NCBI GenBank assembly: GCA_003166795.1
Contig: PMUS01000059.1
Coordinates: forward strand, 1,948 to 38,720
Length of the DNA: 36,773 nucleotides
Direction: 5' to 3'
From: Acidobacteriota bacterium
Lineage (GTDB): Bacteria > Acidobacteriota > Terriglobia > Acidiferrales > UBA7541
In this document: in pieces, positions 8,417-14,797 of the stretch
How the letters are laid out: each line of letters starts with the position of its first letter
Numbering within the stretch: the first letter of the stretch is position 1
The notes under the pieces: generated by a model
Database searches by the model: none
Told to the model about the DNA's origin: nothing
What the model saw: only the letters and a program-made list of their open reading frames with translations
Translations under genes and position numbers: made by a program

Positions 8417-8650
8417 ATGCCGAGTTCAGGCCAGGATATACGGCAGTCCCTGTTGGCAAGAGATCCAGAATTCCGAAACCTCGCTGAAGAACATTCCCGC
8501 TGCGAATCCCAGCTAGAGCAGATTCTCAAGTCTTGCTACCTCAGTTCGGAAGATCTGATTCAGGAAGTAGAGCTGAAGAAGCTCAAGCTGCGACTACGGG
8601 ACCGCATGGAATTGATTCTCGCCCGCCATCAACAGATGGTCAGTCACTAG
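8417..8650 (+). CDS. DUF465/YdcH-family small protein
   Basis: A 77-residue, highly charged, mostly helical protein. It has the family pattern of a DPEFRNLAEEH box near the N-terminus and a basic LKKLKLRLRDRM-like box near the C-terminus (here ELKKLKLRLRDRMELIL). The function of this family is not established; members are small cytoplasmic helical hairpins. ATG 8417 is selected by a near-perfect AGGAGGG six bases upstream; the frame extends further up but the earlier start has no ribosome site. It stands alone with its own putative promoter at 8348-8376. Confidence 0.85.
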   Translation: MPSSGQDIRQSLLARDPEFRNLAEEHSRCESQLEQILKSCYLSSEDLIQEVELKKLKLRLRDRMELILARHQQMVSH

Positions 8651-8677
8651 GGCTGAATGGCGCTCGCACTTCTGTCG

Positions 8678-8683
8678 TACAAT
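8678..8683 (+). promoter_or_regulatory. possible -10 box for the psd operon
   Basis: TACAAT at 8678-8683 lies in the 140-bp gap before psd, but no convincing -35 is seen 16-18 nt upstream. A transcript from here would have a leader of about 100 nt. Only a weak candidate. Confidence 0.25.
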
Positions 8684-8790
8684 ACACGTGCATCTGAGTA
8701 GGACACACGATCGAGAAGCAGGCATTGCGTGTTCTGCCGCCTGTTGCATCGCTGAGTTCAACCGAATGAGGCAAGACTTCTTCCGTCCCC

Positions 8791-9411
8791 ATGGTTAAGG
8801 AAGCGTATAAATTTGCGATGCCGCCCCTGGTCGTGGGCGCCGCGTGCTTGATTCCGGGCTGGAAATGGGTCGCCGGGGTGTTGATTTTTTTGGGACTTTT
8901 CGTCTTTTATTTCTTTCGCGATCCGGAGCGCGAAATCCCTTCCGATCCTGGAGCAGTCGTCTCGCCCGCCGATGGCCACGTGGTCGCAATCGTGGACGAA
9001 ATGCTCGATTCCACGATGGGCCACCGCGTCAGTATTTTCCTTTCCATCTGGGATGTCCACATCCAACGCGCGCCGGTCGCCGGACGCGTCGCGAGCGTGG
9101 TGTATCGCCCCGGGAAGTTTTACGCAGCATTTCGCTCGGCCGCCTCAACCGAAAACGAGCAAAACATAATCTATATTGATACGCCACAGGGCCGGTTGGT
9201 CTTCAAACAAATCGCCGGAGCCATCGCGCGACGCGTGCTATGCTGGAAACGCGAGGGCGAACCCGTGGCGCTCGGCGAGCGCGTGGGAATGATTCGATTC
9301 GGTTCGCGCGTGGACATCTGGCTTCCCATGGAAGCCGAAGTGGTGGTCAAACAAGGGCAGATGATCAAGGGCGGCGAAAGCATCCTGGCGAAATGGAATT
9401 CAACCACCTAG
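8791..9411 (+). CDS. psd: phosphatidylserine decarboxylase (short proenzyme type)
   Basis: Converts phosphatidylserine to phosphatidylethanolamine at the inner membrane. At 206 residues it belongs to the short single-module family. An N-terminal hydrophobic segment (about 10-45) anchors it. The body contains SPADGHVVAI and SIWDVHIQRAPVAG, and the self-cleavage site is FGSRVDIWLP (Gly171-Ser172). Ser172 should become the pyruvoyl cofactor and leave an alpha chain of about 35 residues. The ATG at 8791 is the only usable start because an in-frame TGA sits just upstream; no clear ribosome site is seen. pssA, which makes the substrate, follows with a 19-nt overlap, so the two form one biosynthetic unit. 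Confidence 0.95.
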   Translation: MVKEAYKFAMPPLVVGAACLIPGWKWVAGVLIFLGLFVFYFFRDPEREIPSDPGAVVSPADGHVVAIVDEMLDSTMGHRVSIFLSIWDVHIQRAPVAGRVASVVYRPGKFYAAFRSAASTENEQNIIYIDTPQGRLVFKQIAGAIARRVLCWKREGEPVALGERVGMIRFGSRVDIWLPMEAEVVVKQGQMIKGGESILAKWNSTT

Positions 9412-10223
9412 ATCCGATCGGCAACGAAGAAGAACCCAGGCGACTTTTCCGCAATCACCGCCTCCGCCGCGGCATCTACATCCTCCCCAGCGTGTTTACG
9501 GTAGCTAACCTGCTTTGCGGCTACTATGCCATTCTCGCGACTCTCGACGGCCGGACGGCGGATTTTGACAACGCCGCGCGCGCCATTGGCATCGCCATCC
9601 TTTTCGATTCGCTCGATGGACGCGTGGCCCGCGCCATGGGCACCAACAGCGAATTCGGAAAACAGTTCGACTCGCTCGCCGACGTCGTCAGCTTTGGCAT
9701 TGCGCCTGCCTTCCTTGCCTACGCGTGGGGCGTCCGCGCGCTGGCGTCTGCGGTCGCTCCTGAGCAGATGCATCTCACTCAACTTGGCTGGCTGATCGGT
9801 TTTGTTTATCTGGGATGCTGCGCGTGGCGTCTGGCGCGATTCAATATCCAGGGGATGGCGCCGGGCGGAAACCGGTACTTCGTCGGGATGCCGACCCCCG
9901 CGGCGGCCGGCATGATCGCGGCGTCTGTCCACGCCTTCGTGAACCCCATTCAGGACGGACGTATTTCGCTGTTGTGGCTGGCTTTGGTTCTCGTGCTCGG
10001 CCTTTTGATGTCCAGCACCGTGAGATATTCCAGTTTCAAGGAGATCGAGTGGACGCGCCGCCGGCCGTCGCTCGCCATCGTCGTGCTGGTTCTACTGATC
10101 GGTGGCGTCGTTCTGTTCTCGCAGATCACGCTGATGGTGATCGCCAGCGTATACCTCCTTCACGGCATCACCATGTATGTGGTGCGTTCCGTGCGACACC
10201 GTCTCGCTTCGCATCACGCCTAA
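9393..10223 (+). CDS. pssA: CDP-diacylglycerol--serine O-phosphatidyltransferase
   Basis: Makes phosphatidylserine from CDP-diacylglycerol and serine in the inner membrane; the upstream psd product decarboxylates it to phosphatidylethanolamine. A 276-residue protein with the complete CDP-alcohol phosphotransferase motif DG-x2-AR-x8-G-x3-D-x3-D (Asp75, Gly76, Ala79, Arg80, Gly89, Asp93, Asp97). Several hydrophobic membrane segments follow, including two near the C-terminus. The ATG at 9393 starts inside the last codons of psd; a longer open frame back to 9240 is only psd in another frame. The start has no clear ribosome site, so translational coupling to psd is likely. Confidence 0.95.
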   Translation: MEFNHLDPIGNEEEPRRLFRNHRLRRGIYILPSVFTVANLLCGYYAILATLDGRTADFDNAARAIGIAILFDSLDGRVARAMGTNSEFGKQFDSLADVVSFGIAPAFLAYAWGVRALASAVAPEQMHLTQLGWLIGFVYLGCCAWRLARFNIQGMAPGGNRYFVGMPTPAAAGMIAASVHAFVNPIQDGRISLLWLALVLVLGLLMSSTVRYSSFKEIEWTRRRPSLAIVVLVLLIGGVVLFSQITLMVIASVYLLHGITMYVVRSVRHRLASHHA

Positions 10224-10226
10224 GCC

Positions 10227-11276
10227 ATGCCCGCCGGGCGTTCGAACCACCATCGCGTTGCTATCGTGGGCGCCTCCTCGCTCCGCGGGAAGGAACTGAA
10301 GCAGGTTCTTGAAGACCGGCATTTCCCCGCGAGTGATTTCGTCCTGCTGGATGAGAGCGTCGTGGCCGGCACTCTCACCGAAGCGGCGGGCGAACCCACA
10401 TTCATCCGCGCACTGGATCAGGAAAGCTTCGAAGGCGCGAGGCTCGCGTTCTTCGCGGGCACGGCGCGCGACGCCGAGCAGAACTGGAACGTGGCGCAGC
10501 GCTCCGGCGCAACCGTGATTGATCTCACAGGCGCGCTCGCCGCTCCCGGCCACTCGTCTGTCGCGAATGCTTGGATTCCGTCGCTCGGCTCCGTTCTGCC
10601 AAGGCGCCCGAGTTCGAAGGGAAATGGCGCATCGTCGCCGGCGGCGTTCGTGTCTCCTTCCGCTCCGGTGATCGTCGCGTGTACGCTGGCCGCCGGTCTG
10701 GGAAAATTTCAGCCGCTGCGAATTTCTGTGCTGCTTTTCCCGCCTGTTTCCGAGCGAGAAGAGGCCGGCGTCGAAGAACTCGAAAAACAGACGGCCGGAA
10801 TCCTTTCGTTCCATGAAATTGCCAGGCCGGTCTTCGACGCGCAGGTGGCGTTCAATCTTCTGGCGGGCTACGGGCCGGAGGCCAAACCGCGCCTTGCGGA
10901 CACGCGCGCCGCGATAGCGCGCGACGTAGCCGCATATCTTAACGGACGCGCCCCCATTCCCGCCATTCAATTGGTGCAAGCTCCGGTCTTTTACGGGTAT
11001 GCTTTCGCGGCGTTTGCGGAGTTCGCGTCACCGCTATTGCCCGAGCAACTTCACGCGGCGTTTTCGAATCTTGGAGTAAAGGTCGCGGCTCCGGACGAAG
11101 GGCCGCCGAGCAATGTCAGCGTGGCAGGCGAAGGCGAGATTCACCTCGCCCGGATCGAGCCCGATCCAAATGTCGCGGGCGGCGTGGGGATCTGGGGTGT
11201 CGCCGACAATCTGAATGTTGCCGCGACGAATGCCGTGCGAATTGCGGAGGAACTCGTTGCGAAACCGACCGAGTAG
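10227..11276 (+). CDS. aspartate-semialdehyde dehydrogenase-like protein (USG-1 type, probably not a normal Asd)
   Basis: A 349-residue protein with the N-terminal Rossmann fold of the Asd family (VAIVGASSLRGKELKQVLED) and the Asd-type dimerisation domain. The nucleophile position seems to keep a cysteine (VIVACTLAAGL, Cys152). The usual catalytic His of the PVF-x-GH motif is replaced by Tyr258 (APVFYGYAF). True Asd makes aspartate semialdehyde for lysine, threonine and methionine synthesis, using both residues. This protein may therefore be a divergent paralogue like E. coli Usg-1, with unknown role. It sits 3 nt after pssA and overlaps lptE, within a lipid and envelope operon rather than among amino-acid genes. 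Family is firm, activity doubtful. Confidence 0.8.
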   Translation: MPAGRSNHHRVAIVGASSLRGKELKQVLEDRHFPASDFVLLDESVVAGTLTEAAGEPTFIRALDQESFEGARLAFFAGTARDAEQNWNVAQRSGATVIDLTGALAAPGHSSVANAWIPSLGSVLPRRPSSKGNGASSPAAFVSPSAPVIVACTLAAGLGKFQPLRISVLLFPPVSEREEAGVEELEKQTAGILSFHEIARPVFDAQVAFNLLAGYGPEAKPRLADTRAAIARDVAAYLNGRAPIPAIQLVQAPVFYGYAFAAFAEFASPLLPEQLHAAFSNLGVKVAAPDEGPPSNVSVAGEGEIHLARIEPDPNVAGGVGIWGVADNLNVAATNAVRIAEELVAKPTE

Positions 11277-11814
11277 GATAGCGCGCACGGGGCGCGGACT
11301 GGCGCTGCGGCTGGCACTCCTTGTCGCGCCCCTTGTGGCCGTGGGCTGCGGCTATCACGTCGCGGGACACGCTTCGCAACTGCCCTCTGACTGGAGCGAC
11401 ATCGCCGTTCCGGCATTCAAGAACGATACGACGACTTACCGCATCGAGCAGCGAATGACCGAAGCTGTGATCCGCGAATTCATTACACGCACGAAATATC
11501 GCGTGGTGCAGGACCCGAAATCCTCGGACGGAGTTCTGCATGGCGAAGTCATCTCGATTGAAACGGACCCCGTGCTCTTTCAAGCGACCACCGGCGAGGT
11601 GACGACCATGCTCGTCACCGTGCATATGAAGGTCGAATTGATTGACAACAAAACGGAAAAGCCGGTTTACAAGAACGACGACATGGTTTTCCGCGACGAA
11701 TATCAGATCTCGACGGACGTGAAATCGTTCTTCCAGGAAGAGGACCCCGCGCTCGACCGGATGTCCCGCGATCTCGCCTCGCATCTCGTTTCAAACGTCC
11801 TGGAGAATTTCTGA
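11257..11814 (+). CDS. lptE: LPS-assembly lipoprotein LptE
   Basis: Outer-membrane lipoprotein that plugs the LptD barrel and helps insert LPS. A 185-residue protein with a signal peptide (GLALRLALLVAPLVAVGC) and lipidated Cys31, followed by the typical CGYHVAG start of the mature protein and the family pattern DIAVPAFKNDTTTYRIEQRMTEAV. TTG 11257 is preferred because GGAGG lies 7 nt before it; the in-frame ATG at 11230 has no ribosome site and would give an atypically long signal peptide. The start overlaps the end of the Asd-like gene, and the stop overlaps the next start as TGATG, so the genes are translationally coupled. Confidence 0.9.
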   Translation: MRNRPSRIARTGRGLALRLALLVAPLVAVGCGYHVAGHASQLPSDWSDIAVPAFKNDTTTYRIEQRMTEAVIREFITRTKYRVVQDPKSSDGVLHGEVISIETDPVLFQATTGEVTTMLVTVHMKVELIDNKTEKPVYKNDDMVFRDEYQISTDVKSFFQEEDPALDRMSRDLASHLVSNVLENF

Positions 11815-12836
11815 TGCCCGGAGTTTCTCCCGAGAAGCTGATCGAGCGCCTCGCAGGCGGCAAATCGATCCCCGCGGTGGTTCTGCTCGGCACCGATCAC
11901 TATCTGCGCGAGATGTGCCGAAATAAAATCATCGAGGCATGCGTTCCGGAATCCGCTAGGGATTGGGCCGTCGCGCGGCTTTCCGCCCGCGATGCGGGTT
12001 GGGACGAAATCCTCGGACGCGCACAAACTCTGCCGATGCTCGCGCCGCGCCAGGTGATTATTGTCGAGGAAGCCGAGTCCGTCGAGAAGCTCGGCGAAAA
12101 AGCGCGCGACGAGGTTCTCGCAGTTCTCGGCAGCTATTTTGAATCGCCTGCGCCCTTCACGGTACTGCTGCTCGAAGCGGCGGCGCTCGACCGGCGGCAG
12201 CGATTTTTCAAATTATTGAGCGAACAGGCACTGATCGCCGAGCTGACCATCGGCCCTGAATCCGCCGCAGCGCTTGCCGCGCAAATGGCGAAGGATCTGG
12301 GCGCGGAAATGGACCCCGAAGCGGCGGCGATGCTCGCGGACATCTTGAATGGCGCACCCGCGCGGATGCGCATCGAACTCGAAAAGCTAGCCGCCTATAC
12401 GCAAGGCCGCGGCCAAATTACCGTAGCCGATGTCGAAGCTTTGGTCGTGGCCGCGCGAAAGAACACGGTGTGGCAACTTACCGAAATGTTGGCTGGCCGC
12501 AATCGCGCCGCGGCGCTCGCGTTTCTGGATAATCTTCTGCGAGAGGGCGAGCAGCCGGTCGGGATTGTTGGCGCGCTCGCGTGGATGTACCGCAAATTGA
12601 TCGAAGCGCGCGATCTGCCTGCGCAGACCAACGGATTTCAGGCTGCGCGTCAACTGGGCATGCGGCCCGAGGCCGCCGAAACGGCCGTCCGCCAGGCGCA
12701 TCGCATTCCAAAGAAGGATTTGCTCGCGGGCCTTGCCGCGCTCGCCGAAGCCGACAGCCAGTTGAAGTCCGCGAACCCGAATCCGCGGGCGATGATGGAA
12801 TTTCTGATCGCGCGGCTGACCTCTTCCGCTGCGTAA
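11814..12836 (+). CDS. holA: DNA polymerase III subunit delta
   Basis: Clamp-loader subunit that opens the sliding clamp during replication. A 340-residue protein with the HolA arrangement: N-terminal fold (AVVLLGTDHYLREMCRNKIIEAC), a central AAA-like part with no working Walker A, and a C-terminal helical collar (FLDNLLREGEQPVGIVGALAWMYRKLIEAR is split across about 235-265). Length matches the family. The ATG at 11814 shares one base with the lptE stop (TGATG). It ends the psd-pssA-Asd-lptE-holA operon and is convergent with rpsT. Confidence 0.9.
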   Translation: MPGVSPEKLIERLAGGKSIPAVVLLGTDHYLREMCRNKIIEACVPESARDWAVARLSARDAGWDEILGRAQTLPMLAPRQVIIVEEAESVEKLGEKARDEVLAVLGSYFESPAPFTVLLLEAAALDRRQRFFKLLSEQALIAELTIGPESAAALAAQMAKDLGAEMDPEAAAMLADILNGAPARMRIELEKLAAYTQGRGQITVADVEALVVAARKNTVWQLTEMLAGRNRAAALAFLDNLLREGEQPVGIVGALAWMYRKLIEARDLPAQTNGFQAARQLGMRPEAAETAVRQAHRIPKKDLLAGLAALAEADSQLKSANPNPRAMMEFLIARLTSSAA

Positions 12837-12871
12837 TACCCCGAGCGCGCTTCCCAAGCGCACAAAACAAA

Positions 12872-12895
12872 AGGCGCCCCGATTTCGGAGCGCCT
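12872..12895 (-). terminator. Rho-independent terminator of rpsT
   Basis: On the minus strand AGGCGC-TCCG...CGGG-GCGCCT forms an 11-bp stem with one mismatch and a 2-nt loop. It is followed directly by a T-rich run (TTTTGTTTTG at about 12871-12862). It lies 27 nt after the rpsT stop. In the plus direction there is only CTTCAAAC after the stem, so it serves rpsT much better than holA. Confidence 0.8.
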
Positions 12896-12922
12896 CTTCA
12901 AACTACCACGCGGAATGGAAGA

Positions 12923-13222
12923 CTACTTCTTCGCCTTGAGCGCGTTCAACGCCAGCGCCAGCCGCGACTTGTAGCGGTTGGCCGTGTTCTCGGAGAGCGT
13001 GCGCTTTCGAATCGCCTTGTCCAGTTCGGAGTAAGTGTCCGAAGCGAGCTTGGCCGCGCCTGCGGCATCGGCCGAGCCGAGCGCGGCGCGCATCCGGCGC
13101 ATCGCCGTGCGGACGCGCGTGCGATTCATGCGATTGACCGCGGCGCGGCGCTCCGTCTGGCGGATGTTCTTCAGTACGGATTTCGTCTTCTTCTTGTGCT
13201 TGACCGGATTACCCTGAGCCAT
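12923..13222 (-). CDS. rpsT: 30S ribosomal protein S20
   Basis: A small basic protein (99 residues) that binds 16S rRNA and helps early 30S assembly. The sequence has the S20 pattern: a basic N-terminus (KHKKKTKSVLKNIRQTERR), RVRTAMRRMRAAL in the middle and a C-terminus with ENTANRYKSRLALALNALK. The ATG at 13222 follows AAGGAG. It is a single-gene unit with its own promoter (13257-13285) and terminator (12872-12895), convergent to holA and divergent from rsmI. Confidence 0.97.
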   Translation of the reverse strand: MAQGNPVKHKKKTKSVLKNIRQTERRAAVNRMNRTRVRTAMRRMRAALGSADAAGAAKLASDTYSELDKAIRKRTLSENTANRYKSRLALALNALKAKK

Positions 13223-13256
13223 TCATTGCTCCTTCGTATTTGATTTCGGATGATCC

Positions 13257-13285
13257 AGAGTATCCGAGCCGCGCAGCGCTGTCAA
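13257..13285 (-). promoter_or_regulatory. promoter of rpsT
   Basis: On the minus strand TTGACA (13285-13280), exactly 17 nt, then TACTCT (13262-13257). The -35 is a perfect match and the -10 is weak. The transcript would start near 13250, about 28 nt before the ATG, and include the AAGGAG ribosome site. Confidence 0.65.
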
Positions 13286-13379
13286 TTTTCGCCCAACGAA
13301 TTCAGGCCTTCGCGCCTTGCAAATTGGGGGCCGCAAAGCATACGCTGAGTGCTCCGCAAATCGGCGAGCGGATCACCCC

Positions 13380-14276
13380 ATGGCGAAGAAAAAACTGAAA
13401 GTGGCGCCGGGCGATACAGGGGCAGGCTGCCTATACGTGGTCTCGACGCCCATCGGCAATCTCGAGGACATTTCGCTCCGCGCGTTGCGAATACTGAAGG
13501 AAGCGGACGTGATCGCCTGCGAGGACACGCGCCAGACGCTGAAGCTCCTTGCCCACTTCGACATTCCCAAGCGCCTGGTCAGCTATCACGAACACAACGA
13601 ACTCACGCGCGCACCGGAAATTGTGATCGAGCTCGAGCAAGGCGCCAAGGTGGCGCTGGTCAGCGACGCGGGGACGCCGGCCATTTCCGATCCCGGCTAT
13701 CGCCTCGTCAGCCTGTGCCTGCGGCACGGAATTCAGGTGGTTCCGGTGCCGGGGGCGTCCGCGCTGGTGGCGGCGCTGGCGGCTTCCGGAATGCCCATCG
13801 AGGAATTTGTGTTCGCCGGTTTTTTGCCTTCGCGGCCGACCGAGCGGCGCAAGAAGCTGCGCGAGCTGGCAACCGAGCAGCGCACGCTGGCCCTCTATGA
13901 AGCGCCGCACCGCCTGCTCGACACGCTCGAGGACGCGCTTGAAATTCTCGGCAACCGTCCGGCGGTGATCGCCCGCGAAGTTACGAAGTTGTACGAGGAA
14001 TTCGTGCGCGGGCACATCGAGGATCTTGTCGCGGCCGCCCGAAAGAAAGCGCCGCGCGGAGAAATCACCCTGCTCATCGGACCACCCGACGGCCAGGCGC
14101 AGCACGCCGCGGACGCCGCCAATCCGCGAAACGCGGTGCCGCTTGCGCGCCACGTCGAGGAAATCATGACGGAGCGCGGCGTGGATCGCAAAGCGGCGCT
14201 GAAGCAAGCGGCGCGGGAGCGCGGCCTGACGCGGCGCGAAGCCTACAAGCAGCTCCTGATTACGCGCGACGAATAG
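13380..14276 (+). CDS. rsmI: 16S rRNA (cytidine1402-2'-O)-methyltransferase
   Basis: Methylates the ribose of C1402 in the 30S decoding centre using S-adenosylmethionine. A 298-residue member of the tetrapyrrole-methylase fold with the RsmI landmarks VVSTPIGNLEDIS, CEDTRQTLKLL, VSDAGTPAISDPGYRLV, PVPGASALVAAL and FLPSRPTERRKKL. ATG 13380 is chosen because it gives the usual RsmI N-terminus with a short basic leader (MAKKKLKV); the frame extends further upstream without better starts. The C-terminus (about 250-298) carries a helical basic tail ending in LTRREAYKQLLI, common in this family. Transcribed alone, divergent from rpsT. Confidence 0.95.
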   Translation: MAKKKLKVAPGDTGAGCLYVVSTPIGNLEDISLRALRILKEADVIACEDTRQTLKLLAHFDIPKRLVSYHEHNELTRAPEIVIELEQGAKVALVSDAGTPAISDPGYRLVSLCLRHGIQVVPVPGASALVAALAASGMPIEEFVFAGFLPSRPTERRKKLRELATEQRTLALYEAPHRLLDTLEDALEILGNRPAVIAREVTKLYEEFVRGHIEDLVAAARKKAPRGEITLLIGPPDGQAQHAADAANPRNAVPLARHVEEIMTERGVDRKAALKQAARERGLTRREAYKQLLITRDE

Positions 14277-14312
14277 TTTCCCGATAATATTTTCGAGCTC
14301 AATAAATTCAGC

Positions 14313-14343
14313 TTGACAAGCATGCCGCATAGCGTTACATATT
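14313..14343 (+). promoter_or_regulatory. putative blaI promoter
   Basis: A perfect -35 TTGACA at 14313-14318. The -10 lies inside the operator palindrome: TACATA with a 17-nt spacer (14336-14341), or CATATT with a 19-nt spacer. The transcript would start only about 4-6 nt before the ATG at 14355. Confidence 0.6.
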
Positions 14344-14351
14344 GTAACGCT
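14331..14351 (+). promoter_or_regulatory. palindromic operator, probably for BlaI
   Basis: A perfect inverted repeat with arms AGCGTTACA and TGTAACGCT and three bases TAT between them. The core contains TACA...TGTA, the half-sites known for BlaI/MecI operators. It overlaps the -10 region and ends 3 nt before the blaI start codon, so a bound dimer would block transcription: classic autorepression. Confidence 0.8.
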
Positions 14352-14354
14352 ACA

Positions 14355-14795
14355 ATGCATAACACATACAAGAAGCGCCCAAAAGGGCTCGGCGAAGTCG
14401 AACAAATGGTGATGGATTACGTGTGGGCCCATGGTCCGTGTCCGGCGGAGTCGTGCCGGGAGGCTCTGGCGTCAACGCGCCCGATGAAGGATTCGACGGT
14501 ACGCACGATTCTCCGGAGGCTCGAGCAGAAGGGCTTTGTCGCGCACGAAATCGAGGGCCGCACCTTCATCTATCGAGCGGCCGAGGCGCGGCAGAACGTC
14601 GCGGTGCGCGCCGTGAAAAGCATCATTGACCGCTTCTGCGGCGGGTCGGCGGAAGAACTCGTCGTGGGCATGGTCAACAGCGCGGTCATCGACCGCAATC
14701 TGCTCGACCGGCTCGCGCGCAAAGTGGCTCAGGGAAAGATTGGGGAGAAATTGGAGCCCGGGTCCGGGAACCGCCCATCGAGGAAAGGAAAATAG
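14355..14795 (+). CDS. blaI: BlaI/MecI-family transcriptional repressor
   Basis: A 146-residue winged-helix repressor. The DNA-binding part spans about 8-80, with the family pattern GEVEQMVMDYVWAHGP and STVRTILRRLEQKGFVAHEI..GRTFIYRA; the C-terminal half is the helical dimerisation region. BlaI proteins repress their own operon until a partner membrane protease triggers their cleavage. ATG 14355 is chosen because it places the palindrome and promoter upstream; the longer start at 14313 would lie in the -35 box. No Shine-Dalgarno precedes it. The M56 protease gene follows after 2 nt, so this is a BlaI-BlaR1-like pair. Nothing shows that the target is a beta-lactamase. Confidence 0.9.
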   Translation: MHNTYKKRPKGLGEVEQMVMDYVWAHGPCPAESCREALASTRPMKDSTVRTILRRLEQKGFVAHEIEGRTFIYRAAEARQNVAVRAVKSIIDRFCGGSAEELVVGMVNSAVIDRNLLDRLARKVAQGKIGEKLEPGSGNRPSRKGK

Positions 14796-14797
14796 CC

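Noticed and set aside
9240-9392. N-terminal extension of the pssA frame
   Set aside because: It overlaps psd coding sequence and encodes Arg/Gly-rich noise; the typical PssA N-terminus begins at 9393.
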